DNA of 64,000 nucleotides from Diprion similis (GCF_021155765.1 NC_060112.1:12834001-12898000), one strand, 5' to 3'; shown: positions 1 through 13,860, counted from the stretch's first letter. Numbers and translations: made by a program. The notes: a model not told the origin generated them from the sequence alone.

Positions 1-118
1 TCAGTTTTCGATTTATAGCCGTTTGAAATTAAGTTATCTAGAAGCGTCTAATGGCTCAGGACATGGTCGCTGAACTGGTGTTATTAAGCAAAAAGTAGGA
101 TTGGCCAATTTGAAACGG

Positions 119-1560
119 CTAAAACTTGCAAACCATAAAAATAAATTTCTCATAAGCGTCCAAAGTTCCTGTAGTAAATTCTTATGAAAAATGTATTGAA
201 AGCTTAAGGTAGGATAATTCTAGATCATTCTGTAGGTACAAAAGCTTACCGTCAACTCCTACGAATTCTACCGGTATTCTCTCAGGTTGTCTTCGTCTAC
301 GCTCACTTTCCTAGGATCATAAAATGTGCTTGAAAGTATTATTAACTGTTTCTGTTGATTCTAAGTGGGTGGGAAAATGGAAGAAACAACTCTAGTACAT
401 ACATATCCAAGCCTGCTGGAATTTGTGATGGCTGCAGTATGTCTAGTCCCGCTTGTATTGATTGTGGAATGATCATGATGCTCTGAAGATGCTTCTTGGA
501 TAACACTAAGATCTAGCAAATTGTTCAGCCGTGACATATTAACTCTGCGTAAATTAATTGTAGGTTTAGTAATTGTGTGACCGCTGACCATAGGCTTGAC
601 CACTCCTCGTGCTGGAGATTTTGTGGAAAGTCTACGAGTTGATTCTCGTCCTGGAAACAAGTGATGGTTATAGATGTTTTGTCTGACAACTGGATGTAGG
701 AATATTTGTGTTCCATTAGTGTATTTGTGCTTCAAAGAATATATATCATTTTGCAATATATAGTTGATACTTGGTTCATGCAACACAAATTATTTATCTA
801 CAAATTTTTTCTTATTTTCAAAGTCAAAGAATTGGTTGCAATAAACAGTTTGTTCACAATATGAAAAATTTTGTATGTTGATGGATATATAAACGTACAA
901 CAGAAAGTACAGAAATTATTGATGTGCTTACTTGTGGAAAGAGCAGTGTTAGTTTGCAAACTAGTGTCATTTTTGCGTGAATATTGTTGGCAACACATTA
1001 TAGTCTGTGTCACATAGTTTGTCATTGTTACTAACATAGACAACATTTCCTTGGCATTGTTTTGTATATCTGTAAGCATCATCTGCAAAAGAAATAAAGA
1101 AAATTGCTATGATTATATTAATATAGTTAACTTTAATGTTGAATTAAAAATTATAAGTGCATTTGTTTGTATCTGATAACTTCGTGAGGGAGGAAAGAGG
1201 ATATGAGTTATTTTTACATCACGCTTGTTGCACGCCAATCTCAGTGTCTGCAGCTGACTGGTGAGATCAACTTTTTCAGAGAAGAGTAATTGATTTTCCT
1301 GTTTCTGAATGGATAAAGCCTTTGCTAATAACCTGTTGTTGGTCTTGAGTTTTCCACATACTAAAATTCATCACAGAACTTATGTATTATTTGTATTTAT
1401 TATATATTGCTTGGCAAATAAACCTTCAATTTATTATCCGAACATTTCATGACTTACATGGATTGAAAGATCTGATTTTAGAGTTTCCTCCAAACTTTTG
1501 GCCTCTCTTGGCCAGTACTTTACTTCTGTTGACACGGCGTTGTCTTGCAATTGATGGCAT
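119..1560 (-). CDS. Shugoshin-like coiled-coil protein (six exons, about 251 aa)
   Basis: Hand-built model on the minus strand. Coding exons are 1560-1458, 1360-1218, 1082-932, 650-403, 310-250 and 168-119. All have GT..AG borders (donors GTAAGT, GTAAAA, GTAAGC, GTATGT, GTAAGC) and phases 1,0,1,0,1, giving 756 nt. The basic N-terminus (MPSIARQRR) leads into a predicted coiled coil at about residues 35-85 containing NNRLLAKALSIQKQENQLL. This resembles the N-terminal PP2A-binding coiled coil of shugoshins (NN-x-x-L-x-x-AL pattern). The rest is basic and Ser/Thr-rich with an ERRRRQPERIPVEFV tail. Shugoshins protect centromeric cohesin and evolve fast outside their two short motifs. I do not see a convincing C-terminal SGO motif, so the family call is tentative. 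The exon structure is better supported than the name. The last 50-nt exon is the weakest part; the true 3' end may differ or lie outside the window. The gene is head to head with FANCM. Confidence 0.55.
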
Positions 1561-2650
1561 TTTGGATTATTCTGTAACGATAGCGCAAGGAAATGACTGA
1601 TCATTTGGCTCAATTTGCATTTAAAACATCAAGCTGTGATCGAGATTATTTAACTTTTAGCTTATTATGATAAAGTACAAGTATTCACAATAGATAAGTT
1701 TAGGTCACTCATATTTGAATTCGATGTTACCTAATTACATTTGAGAATTGAACTTCAGTTGCCAATAAGGGCTAATGATGTTAGGATTGCAAGGGAGCGT
1801 AATTCTGATTGAAATGATTCTAGGAGACCGATTTGACCAATGTTGGGCAAAACATAATTCAGCTTATCAACCGTGAACACTGGGATCTTAGAGCACAAGT
1901 GTAATTGCCCAGTTTTTAGACTTTTGAGTAATGCAAAATAAATTTTAATGATTTGATTATGCATGAAGAAATAGAGTTGAAATGAAAGGTAACAGACTAC
2001 GAACAATGCGAAATGTTTTGGCTCATTTCAACTTTGGTTACATCGTAGGAGAAATATCGGGTTGTTTTTAATTACCGTTAAAGGAATTGTTTTTCAACCT
2101 CTTAACCCAGCCACCGGGGTTTCGAAGCGAACGAGGCGTAAATTTTTGGGAAAAGACGCTGAATCCACGTCTGTCGTCAGCTTGGCAATTATTGATACAA
2201 AAGTCATTGGGGTATTAGGGTTATTCTAAGTCAATATATTTCAAGTAAAAATATAGTTGGATTGAAGATTTCTAATGCAAAGACTCGTTTGGTGCAATTG
2301 TGCAATTTCGACAGCACAGCTTCGAAACCGATGACTGAAGATATTCGAAACTGTTAAATGTATGTACAGTTAAACGCTAGACGGCGGAGCTGGACGGTAC
2401 GAATACGAACTAAAGCCACTAAAGCATGAGGATCGAGAGAAAAGCCGAAAGGGAGCCCACGCTCGTCTTTTCGTGTTTCGTTCTCTGACCAATCTGACAC
2501 AAATAGGTGTTTGGAACTAACTTTCGAGGTGCTTAGTCGGTACAAGTCGGTAAACATAAGTCTGTAACTGATCTATACTCCGCCGTATTTAACATCACGA
2601 AAACAGTGAATGTTTCTAATTTTTTCGTTTTCGATTACCGATTTCCATAA
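1561..2650. other. Intergenic region between divergent genes
   Basis: This 1.1 kb stretch lies upstream of the shugoshin-like start (minus strand) and of the possible small plus-strand gene. The longest ORFs (for example 1755-2006 and 2354-2557, both minus) have no splice support and no recognisable protein. It probably holds the promoters of the divergent genes, but I see no clear TATA box. Confidence 0.4.
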
Positions 2651-2970
2651 ATGCCTTCGGCAGTGTTCATTGCTTTAGTGAGGCTAAATACGGTGGAGTG
2701 GTGGTTCGTTATCGACTTGCTTTTACCAATGTGTACACCTTGAAAATTAGTTCCTAAATTTCGTGTTTATACTGTTTATACTGCTCTTTACAGGGCTTCC
2801 AAAATTTTTCGGAACACGCGTGTGAACGTCATGTATGGCAACTATGGTATTGGAACGGTGGATATGAATCGCATCAATCATACTCTTTGCCGTATGCCAT
2901 CGGACATCTTCTCGGATTTTTGTGGTCTATGCTCCACAAATTTGTCGGGTACTTTTGGGCTGTCGGATGA
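2651..2970 (+). CDS. Possible small two-exon gene, about 67 aa, Trp-rich and hydrophobic
   Basis: Exon 1 is 2651-2677: a 9-codon reading frame starting at ATG, followed directly by a GTGAGG donor. A 116 bp intron ends in a pyrimidine-rich acceptor (TGCTCTTTACAG). Exon 2 is 2794-2970 and continues in phase 0 to a TGA. The predicted product starts MPSAVFIAL and continues through WQLWYWNGGYESH. It ends in a hydrophobic segment (GHLLGFLWSMLHKFVGYFW) that could cross a membrane. The clean splice pair, phase agreement and non-random composition favour a real gene. No family is recognised and no poly(A) signal is obvious. It could also be a chance ORF or upstream transcribed sequence of FANCM. Neighbours are the shugoshin-like gene (divergent) and FANCM (260 bp downstream, same strand). 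Confidence 0.33.
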
Positions 2971-3230
2971 GTCTTTGGCACTCCCTTTGTAAATCTAACA
3001 CCTCTGCTGACACATAATACAAGACCGTGCATAATACTTGCATGTGTTTAACCTGTCTGTTGTACCGAACGCCGGTGGCTACAGAACGATTCGTGACACA
3101 TGTATATCAAACATGTTTCCATATATTTTAAGTTGAAGGAATATTAAAGGATATCAGTTAACTTAAATGTGATAGTGTCGATTAAAACTTTTAATCAAGA
3201 TTAGATGACGGCTGACGAAGAGTTGACAGA

Positions 3231-6200
3231 ATGGAGCTGTCACAAAGAGAATCGCTTATCTCGTCGGAACCTGGTACAAAAGGTTTCGATTTATCCGCCG
3301 GCGGGAATTGGATATATCCGCTTAATTACCAATTCCGAGAATACCAATACACTATAACGAGAAATGCACTTTTTAGTAATACTCTTGTCTGTCTGCCTAC
3401 TGGTAATATATTAATATATCTGTATGTTTTTTTTTTTTTCTACAATTTAATGTCTGCATATAAATACACAAGTTGTACTTTCCGCAAAGAGGAATGTAAT
3501 TTGTTTTGAAAATATCATTTTTTTGTCATTGATGTGCGTTGGGAAGTAAATCAAGATTGACACTCAGTAGTACGTTATTGCACGGGCAATAAAACAAAAG
3601 TAACGGATGCCTTGCATTTTCAGGTTTGGGGAAAACTCTAATTGCTGCTGTTGTGATGTATAATTTTTGGAGGTGGTATCCACAAGGAAAAATAGTGTTT
3701 TTGGCACCTACAAAACCTCTCGTGGCGCAACAAATATCTGCTTGTCATAACATCATGGGAATTCCTAGCTTTGACACAATCGAACTTACTGGTAATGCCG
3801 AATGACAATTCATGATGAAGTAATCTATGCTCACTTATGCTTCATAAATAATAATTAGCAATAATGGTTAACAATGAGCACAAACTAGATCGTGTCTCAG
3901 TTTTGTGCAGAGCAGGGCGAGTTAACTTTGATAATTGAAGTAATAAAAATTCATTTACAATATAATTATTTTCTGAAAAATTAGTGTTCTCAAATTGATG
4001 AAGAAGTATTGGCTAAAAGAATAGAGCTTCAGACTTGTTAAGTCATTTGCGTTTAAGGATTTATCAGTAATTAATAATAGTTATACAGAAATGAATCAAA
4101 TTAAGATTTTTCGAAATCTCGTTTTCTGACCAGAGTTAGTCAATGATCATCCTTCTCTGTGACTAATTCTTTCTATAAAATATGTTGTTACAGGTTCAAT
4201 GAACCCGAAAAATCGAAAGATAGCTTGGTTTAAGAAACGTGTCATATTTGCTACACCACAAGTATTTCAGAACGATTTGGATAAAAATATCGCACCTGGG
4301 GATTTAGTCAGGTGTGTGGTAATAGATGAGGCTCACAAGGCTTTGGGTAAACATGCGTACTGCGAGGTATGTATACAATGTGACATGCCAAGTGCCGTAG
4401 AAATTGGTGAGGTTCATTGGCCAATACAAATATATCTTGTAAATATAGTGAAATACTTGAAAAAAATATATTTACTTTCATACCAGTCGTTATTGTGCAA
4501 AAATTGAGTTAAATAATCATGCGTATTGTGGACCGCTCTTTATTCATAATATTTTTTGTTCTACTAGAGCCTTCGATTACTGCGTACTCAGAGTTCTTGC
4601 CATCGTATTTTGGCACTTTCTGCCACACCTGGTAGCAGAATAGAAGATGTTTGCCAGGTATGTATCGAGTAGTCAACTTCAAAGAGTCTAGTATTTCAAT
4701 GCGAATATTGAAAGGACTAGTAAATCAGAAGATGTGGTGGATTGCTGAGTCTATTGGTTGTTACAATCGAGCTTGTAGGTTTGGAATGAGGCAACATTAA
4801 TTCTTAATTTTATCATATGACAGGTGATACAAAATTTGTGCATATCAAATTTGGAATTGCGAGATGAAACATCACCTGATATAACACCTTATCTCAATAA
4901 GAGGCAAATGGACATTATTCTGGTACCGTTAGATGACGACCTATCCAATTTCAAAGAAAAGTATGTTTCTATTATGGATCGTTACGTTCGTCTTCTCGTT
5001 CAGTACAATATACTGAAAGGAAATGCAAACGCAATTAGCAAAGGAAGGGTTAGTATTTGCAATAATTCTGCGCAGATGATGATATAACGGAAATATAAAA
5101 TTTCTATTTGTTATTTACTTTTTTGTTCTCTGTACTTATTTAAGGTTTGTAACCCTATTTTCGTAGATATTCTATCTGTATAAAGAATTTAAATCAAAGA
5201 CCGAAAGACCTGCGAACTATGGTCAAATTATGAAAACGATGAACAGGTGCATGTCTTTGTATCACGCCTATGATTTGATGATTCGACACGGCCTTCGCGC
5301 ATTTGCTTCATTTTGTGAGAGTACGTTTCTACTATTTTTTCTTTAAAATTACTTGTAATGTTATTGAAACTTTGCAATTGTTTAAAAATTAAACAGTGAA
5401 GAAAATTCGACATGATAATTACAGCGTTTTGGAAATCATTATCTGTTCAACAGCTCACTCCAATGATTTCTGGATGACTGAGGAACCTAGCTTACAAAAA
5501 TTGCTCGAAGAAATCTTATTATATCTGGGACCATTTCCAAATATTTCTCCCTTACCAGACGGCAGTGTGAATGAAGTACGTATATACGTTATTATTGAAT
5601 GATATATTTAAAAATGTTATTTTCATGCCTGGAAGTCTATCCAATTAACTGAATATTTATCACTTATTTTAAGATTCCAAAAGACGTGGTTTTTGGCCAT
5701 ACTAAATTTCATAAGCTTAAGGCCCTGTTATTGGATCATTTTAATAAGTTTGCTGCAAGACGCGAGGAGACAAGAGCCATCGTTTTTGTTGAGGTTTGCA
5801 CTGTTAACATAATTGTAATTCAATTAAGCAAGAATTTAGACCTTGTTATTTAAACTGTAAGAAACTACAAGTTGACCTTTAATTGTCTAGTACTTTGATG
5901 ATGAATTTACTTCTTGTTTTACTACTTTTAGTATCGTGACAGTGTAAATGAGGTGTATGTCGCCCTGCTGCAACTGAAGCCAATACTTCGACCAAAAATG
6001 TTTGTTGGCCAAGCAGGGCAAAAGCGTAAACAACAAATGCAAGCGATGGAGGCATTTCGAAGCAATGAAGCTAATGTTCTTATTTCTACATCAGTGGGTT
6101 AGTAAAGATTTATTTTCGAAGGAGTTCGAGATCTAATTTGCTAATATTATATGAAGAAATCGATTGTTACAGGCGAGGAAGGTCTTGATGTTGGTGAAGT

Positions 6201-9200
6201 AGATCTGATCGTATGCTTTGACATTTCGCAGAGCTCACCTATTCGTCTTGTACAAAGAATGGGACGTACTGGTCGCCGTCGAGATGGTCGAATTGTAATG
6301 CTTGTTACTGATGGCAAGGAACACCAGGTAATGTCATAAATACTGTAATTAAGAATATTCGTATTGAATGTATGTAAATATGAGATATAGGATCATTTGT
6401 GTGAAAAAATTTCTCTCCCCATAAAAATTTCAATTTTTTCTTCAATCAACACCCCTTGAAAGGATTTTCTCCAAGAACTGCATGGTCAGATTAAGAGATG
6501 CTACATTTATTTGAATTTTTTCCATTGCTAATAAATCTCGATTAACTTTTTCTGCAAGCAATCAATAGTGTTTTCGATATACAAGGTTGTCAAATATAGT
6601 AAATCTGGCTTAAACGCGAATTTCGAGCATAATTCATTGCAGTTGAATGAACATGTTCCGTATTGTGGTTTACTCATGAATTTGCAGGATAATTTATTGA
6701 TTGATAACGTGATACCAATTTATTCAACAGCCTCGGGTGTCCAAAGCACCATTTATCACTTGGGGTAAAGGTTACTTATGTCTAAATAGGTGAAGTTGAT
6801 TTCTTATGTGCTAATCCAATTAAAAATAATCAAACATGATGCAGCAACTCGAAATCTCAACGTACGGAGCAAACTATGGCTTCATGGGGTGGAAGCTAAA
6901 AAAAAAATTTAATTTTAATATGTTTATTGTGTAAGTGTATCCGTTACAGTCGCTCAAGTCAACCATAGCCACAAAAGATTCTTTGAACAAAAAGGTGTTC
7001 CATTCGAGCAACGTAGCTTCTGCTCTGTTTACGGAAAGCCCAAGGATGGTACCTCCAGAGTTTGAACCGGAATGTTCTAAAATGCATATTGAACTTCAAC
7101 CCAAGACACTGACTAGCAAAGGTAAAAGGAAACGCAAGGAAATGGAAAATGATGTACCCAAAGAGAATACCAAAAAAGCAGCAGGGGTAAAAAATAATCC
7201 AGGTCAGTGTAGAATAAAAATAATGCATAAAGTTGTATGCACATTTTTACGGATGATCGAAAATGGACTCTATTTTTTACTAATACTGCAATAATTTTTT
7301 CAGTTCTATCAATGCAGCATGAAGCTGAGAAAGCAAAGTCTAGCCAATCATCGATGTTACGATTTCTTAAAAAATCGCGTTCCAATGAAGATTGTGGTAA
7401 AGTTTCAAATCATGTAATGCAATCTAGCCAGTCAAGTTCATCAGCTGTACAAGTCTTGCAATCAGACTCCGTAAAACTCCTTACTGATGATACTGCAGCA
7501 GTTGAATTTCTAACATTATGCGCAATCAAGGCATCAAAGTTGGAAGGATCATTAAAGGAAAGTAACCGGATAGATGAAACTTATCTACCCTCATCAATAC
7601 ATGATGATGTGGAAGATTTCTTCAATTATCCAGTACCTGATTTAAGCATTTTGAGTTGCATTGCATCATTAGAAGAATGCACAGAGTACAGGATACCTGA
7701 AGTTACTGAAGACTGTGAAATGGACCAACTTGACAATGAAGTTTATGTGATGGAACGCAATCAACCAAATCTCCTAGAATATTGTGATCGTAACAGTGCT
7801 CCAGCAGCCGGGGAGTTTAACTATGAAAACCTATTCGATGATTCTAGCAAATCCAATGAAACAATATTTTTTGATGATAGAGAAATGGAACATTCGAGTA
7901 GGGATTTGAAAGAACAGCTGGAGAATACAGAGACACATAATTTTGAAAACGATGATAAGGTAAATGATGGTGAACAAGCATCTTTGCAGGATCAAGGAGA
8001 TGATTGGTATGCAGATTTACTTCAAGATGATTTCTTTGATTGTATCTCTCAAGACCTCGTGAACAAAGCCACAGATGATCAGAAGCAGGAATGTAAAGAA
8101 AATAATGAGCCCCTCAGTAAAGGCTGTTTTGAAAGCATTTTAGATGAATCTTCAGATAGCGAGATTCCTTCCAGCCAAGGTGAGCTAGATACAAAGAGGA
8201 ACATGAGAAAATCAACAAGAAGTTCTATTGATGACACAATATCTGTAAACCAGAATGAATCAAGCATTGAAACAAATAGAGAGAAATCAGTAACGAGTTA
8301 TGTGACAAAAACTGTTCTAGAAACTCAGGATGATAATCATCAATCCATCATCAATATTAGCCAGAGTTCCAAGCCTTCAACGAGTCAATTACGTAGAATT
8401 GGTTCTGAGAGTATTCTGAAACCGCAAATGCTAGTTAATACACATGACACTAACGAATCTGTGGATATTAATAAACAATTGCATAGTAATGAAAAGGAAG
8501 GATCATGTGCAGTAAATGTAAAGGTTCCTGAGTCACGATTTTTCCAAGAGAATAAGTTTTCGGTCTCAAAAAGTGATATCCATTCTGGAAGCAACAGTCT
8601 TAACCCAGCTGCAGGACTAGCTAATGTAAAAATTGATCAACTGAATAACAGCAAAGTACATGCTAATTATTATTCGGACGAGGATGACGACGTGGTGTTC
8701 ATCGAAGAAATAAATATGACTGCAACACGTGATGAGAGCAGGAGAAATTCTATTAACCAATCACTGAACGAACGATATAATTATGATGAAGATGAATTAA
8801 TAATCGATAAGGAAGTTACATGGACAGAAAAAAGTAATGCCAATGAAACAGATGCAGACACAGGTGCTTCCTCGATAACGCAGATCATTCAGCTAATTGA
8901 AAATAGTAGTTCTAAAGGATTAGATTTGAGTAAAATAAGTAAAAATACTCAAAATATATCAAATTGTTACAAATCAAACTTAGTCAAAGCATCGACAATG
9001 GTACGGCCAAAGAGAGATTTATCACCATTTGAGCAGAACGTACCGAAACACAACCTAAGCGATACAAGTACCATTGTTGCCTCGCATTACTTCAGTGGGA
9101 ATGACAATATTACAAAAAAGTCAGATGCTGTTTCAAAAAGTGAAGAACCACTAGAGATTGACTTAGACTTGTCTGACATCAATTGGGATGACGGTTTTGG

Positions 9201-10914
9201 AGGTGGTGAGCCAGTGGCAGATAATAATCAGGTCAGTGATCAGCTAGATCAAAAAATAAATGGACCGCACGCAAAGGCTGATTTTAGAAATCAGTTATCT
9301 GATAAGTGTGAAGAAAGTCTTTTCGTAAAGAAAGAACAATCGCCTGAAAAAACTTCTGATAGCTTGATAATTCTTTCAGAGAATACTGTGGACGTCAAAA
9401 AATCTTCATCAGAAATAATAGTTAATTTTAATTTAGGTGATTGGGAGTGGGATAGCGATTTTGAAACACCTGCAAATCCAGTCGAGAGTTTAAAGCAATT
9501 TAATATGTTAAATATTAGATCATCGCTGAACAAGGCTGATGATACCATTGCTTCAAGGTCTGCAAGTAATACATTACTTTCTAAATTAGGAAAATCAGGT
9601 GCAGTTTCGAGCTCTGCACCACCCCCAAAAAAAGAATTAAGTACTAAAAAAAGCAAAGTATCAAAGTCGAGTGAAAGTAGGAGATACCACTTTGATGATA
9701 CTTTGGATTCTGAAGATGACTTTTTTCTCGAATCTCATAGCATAGGTAAAATGGTTCGAGATATTCGGCCAAAAACTAATTACGTGTTGACCTTAAATAA
9801 AAATCCCACGATATTGAAAGGGTCGAAAATATCATTGCAGGAAAAAGAGAATATTGAACCAACTTTAGGAACTGAACTCACGAGTTCATTGCCAGCTAAC
9901 TCCAAAGACAGAAACATTAAAAAAAAGCCTTATTTTATAAAAGGTACTGTTGTCAATCCAAACAAAGTTACTGCGCTAGACCGTAATTCGCTTAAGAGAA
10001 AGAAATTTCGGGATCGAAAACGAAAAAAATCAAAGTTTATAGATTGCGAGGCTGAAGTGTCTTCTGGTACTACAAGTGGATCTTCTGGAGAGGATACCGA
10101 CTTAGATGGCTTTATAAGTTATACTCAACAGGGCCCTGAGACAGTTGATATGCATACACACTATTTGCAATCTATTAAAAGTGTTCACGAAACTGGTACC
10201 TTTCATTTTAAAAAACCTAGAGTTTTTGTTCCTGATGATGAAGTATTCTCCCAAGCTGTGCCTGAGGGTGAGAACTCTACGTATTTACATGTAAGTTGGT
10301 TTATATTGACGTTTTATGGTTTCCCTCAATAACTAGAGTTGTGGCATCAGATAGGACAAATAATAATAATCCTGTGTTGTAAATATCATATTTTTTCTTT
10401 ATTTTACTTATAATTTCAGTGTCAATATATGTTGCCAAGCTACGAAGTTTACAGTGAACTTATTACTGCAAGTTTCATTTTCTAAATAATCTATTACATT
10501 TTCAATTCCTTACATTTTGTAGTGAATATTTGATCACGATAAAAATTATTAATTCAATTATTAGCTGAATAATGATCGAGAGTTATGAATACCTGTGATA
10601 TTTTAATGGATTAGAATTCATTGTGCAGTATATCGAGTTCCTTTGAATAGTTAATTGGTTTACAGGATTCCTTCTGTGTGAGCGGTGGCGAAGACGATCT
10701 TTATGCAGAGTCATATGACGACTCTTTTCTGGAAGTAACAGAAAAAATATTGGACTGTAAGAAGCGAAAGTATTCAAAACATGGTAGAGTGCCTAGTTTG
10801 AAGAGAAGAAAAGTAGCACAAAAATTGTCAGATAGCAATAGCAGTGAAGATGAGACTGAAAATCTTAGAAAACAGATTCTGGACGAATCGATGCTTTATA
10901 AGAGAAAACAATGA
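3231..10914 (+). CDS. FANCM: FANCM / Mph1-type DNA translocase (Fanconi anaemia group M), 13 exons
   Basis: FANCM remodels stalled forks and branched DNA in the nucleus. Exons are 3231-3402, 3624-3791, 4194-4366, 4568-4657, 4824-5048, 5167-5320, 5397-5575, 5674-5793, 5932-6097, 6173-6327, 6950-7202, 7304-10290 and 10666-10914. All have GT..AG borders and compatible phases; total 5,091 nt, 1,696 aa. Motifs: Q-motif-like region [10 protein letters not shown], Walker A LPTGLGKT (55-62), TPKPLVAQQ-type motif ([10 protein letters not shown]), DEAH (158-161, [11 protein letters not shown]), SAT (189-191), and motif [10 protein letters not shown] (510-517). After the helicase core comes the FANCM-typical SPRMVPP segment. 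One 3 kb exon then encodes a long acidic, Ser-rich, presumably disordered region. The protein ends at YKRKQ. I see no ERCC4 nuclease/HhH2 domain, which vertebrate FANCM carries at its C-terminus; Drosophila FANCM also lacks it. The start is the first ATG in the frame that continues into the helicase. Confidence 0.95.
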
Positions 10915-13860
10915 ACAAATTTCATCGAATTTCTAGTCGTTTTCGTAAAATTTTCTATTTATATGTTAAATCTTTGTAAATAGCGGTGTAACAGATATAT
11001 TGCAGTTTTAGCTCCTAGTAAAGGTGAAATATTTTTGTACTTCGTAATAGAGATTATATGTATCTACATTTATTTTTTGTGATATATGCTTATTTTTGCA
11101 TTATTACAGGTTGGTAAATATGTAAATTATGTTATTTCAATATGAAATGTGTCTGACAGGATCAGAAACTTGCTCACGATATACTTGTTGTATTTAAAGC
11201 TAACAGTAAACTGAACTGTACTGTCTTCTTCGAAATTCACTGTTATCTATAATACATATGTTTGTATTATATATGCAACAAACGTAGTTGAGCAGGAATT
11301 CTATGGATAAGCTACAATTGACTTAAGGCAAAAATAAGATGAATTCATTAAAATTGTATTATCGAAACATTTCCAAATGCTACTTCCTTGTTATTGTTCT
11401 TATCACTTCAAAACAATAGTGCAACGAAATTTTGAAACACAATCACAATGATGTTAATTTCCGTTCAAATCTCATACATTCACACCTTCAATGCTTAATG
11501 TACGATTTTCATTTAATAATCATTTATATTACAGAATGTCATTATAACACATTATGTTGCGTTACATTTGGTACACGATTGCATAGAGACTTATTTTGTA
11601 ATTGCGTATACATTAATATAAAATATAAATGAATGTTCATTTCCGACGAATTATGTATAATAATATGATCGACAAACCACAGAGTTAATGGAAATTCCAT
11701 TGAGCATTCATACAGCTGTTTGCTCTTTCCTTGTTCTAAGAAGAAAGTCGAAAGATTCTACAGTGGATATAGAACGGTAATTGACGATAAAAATATTTTT
11801 TACCTGAATGTATCTTTTATGTCTCATTTCGCGATAAGCGAATGTTGATGTTACCTAAAGTGTTTAAGTGGTGCAGAACAAACAGTTACCCAATTTCGTT
11901 GAAAACTATACATATGTACAAGTATATGAATGTAATGAGCGATTCTTGTGAAATACATCGTTGTGTTTTACTAAAAGTGAACGTAACGTCTAATATGCAG
12001 AAAACATATGAATACCAATTTTTTCATTCACAGTCATTGTAAAACTCTCCGAAAAATTCAAAAGTACCCTTGTGTGCGTTCGAATGCTAAAACAGCAATA
12101 TACAAAGTGTATAATATATATATATATATAATAGTATATAACATGATTCACCTCACATTTCTTATTCTGCAGATAAGAATTTTCCGGATTCATTTACATA
12201 ATTACGTTCTAAATTAGAGTCCGACAAGAAAAAGCTATAACGTAAATATTTATTTAATAACCTTTTGTACTGATTTTAGTCGTCTAGAGATGTTAGTATT
12301 TTCTACTGTTTTTTTCGTATAAACACTATGATGTATAAACGATTCCCTATAGTATATAGGTTATACCTATAAAAATAGTAATTGGACACTATTCAATTAT
12401 GAAACGCTACTTGATTTATCGCGTGCCCTACATCTTAATTACCTTCCTTTCTGGGGTATTCAAGTGTTAATTACTCATACATGAAATTCACCAAGAATAT
12501 TTAGCACCGACGATACGTAAGGCATGTATAATCAATCTTTCATACAACTATACGGGGTATTCTATGTCAGCCCTTCATGCGATTGATTCTAACCATTTTT
12601 GGTTTCGTTTATTTTTACCCATCTTTCAACGCCCATTCAAAAGAAAGTATAATATTTCCTTCTTCGGTAATCGGACTTTTATAAAAAAAATATTTCAGAA
12701 GTCAGTATTAATAGTTTTCGTGATTATATCTTACTTCTGCGCAGAAAACATTCTTCTTCTCTAAGAGTTGGCGTGGAATTTCCCATATACTTATCAGTTA
12801 AATGGAACAAATATCAATCTATTGTTATTTGAGGACTACCACTGTGCAAAGTGGAAGAAAAGCCGCGAATTTTTATCTTAGTACCCAATACCGTGTATAT
12901 GGAAATCTCGGATTGAACTTTGCGTATGAAAATTTGGATTTGCCTAATGAATTGACGCTGCAAATAAACGTTATAAACAACTTTGTTCCAATCAGATGCA
13001 ATTAACTCTCGTATTATCATTATTAAGGAGAACAAGTAAAAGATAAAGGGCATTTATTTAAAACAAACCATGTTCCCCTGGGCTTCCAAAGGTTCGCCTT
13101 TGTAAGCCTGAATATTTATAATTCCAACAATTTATAAACACTTAAAACAGTGCCTTGGTCGATTTCGATGTTAACGTATATATATATCTTCAAACATTGA
13201 AGTCTACGTATTTCAAATGCGAAAAAGGGCTTAACAAAACCACTTAATACATTTTCATTTGACGTAAAATGAAGAAACGGCATGAATTCTACAAATTTAC
13301 TGTTGCGATTTCGCAGAATTCATGCTATTTCTTTATTTCTGGACTTCAATCCTTATGGAGATATATACGACAACGTCGAAATCGACGAGGGTATTTCCTT
13401 AAGAGAATTTATTCCTCATCGTCAGTGTAATCCGTTGCATTGCATATTCAGCGTTTTAGACGTGCTTCTTAGCCGTGGTTACTTCGGTGCAGAAAATTCG
13501 CCTGGTATGTACGTACAAATACCTTCGACGTCGTAAGCAATCGTTGCGGATATCTGTACGAACACTTTGTGAAACCCTGCAGCGGCTAGCTCTACCTGCA
13601 GATGTAAAATTGTTCTGCGGTACGTGACGACAGGTAGAAGTCCCTCATTGTTCGAATTTTTGCATTGGAAAAATACGGCGGAAAGTTCTAATACTTATAC
13701 CTGTACGTAGATATAATTATGCAATACCCATCGATTTGGGAAACCGGAGGTGCAAATGCTCGTTACGATGGATAACGAACTTCCGTTCCTAATGGTCGTT
13801 GAAGGACAGGCTGATGACGATCCGTTGTTAACGTACCACCCACTGAACCGTTAAGGGTAG
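10915..13860. other. AT-rich intergenic region, no gene seen
   Basis: About 2.9 kb after the FANCM stop. The ORFs here are short, overlap on both strands and carry no recognisable protein. There is a short TA microsatellite near 12,115-12,131 and the decayed foldback-element fragment at 13,214-13,347. The FANCM 3' UTR presumably occupies the first part, though I see no canonical AATAAA close to the stop. Confidence 0.6.
13214..13347. mobile_element. Truncated foldback MITE, same family as 23,556-23,788
   Basis: It begins with AATGCGAAAAAGGGCTTAAC, close to the terminal repeat of the 23.5 kb element. It also shares the inner motif CATTTTCATTTGACGTAAAA and the pair of GAATTCATGC-type segments of its hairpin. 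The right terminal repeat is missing, so this is a decayed copy. It explains the small ORF starting at 13,282. Confidence 0.6.

Noticed and set aside
10418-10484. Extra FANCM exon ([14 protein letters not shown])
   Set aside because: It has an acceptor but leads to a stop within 22 codons and has no donor. Joining 10,290 to 10,666 gives a continuous frame with plausible protein, so this would only be a rare alternative end.
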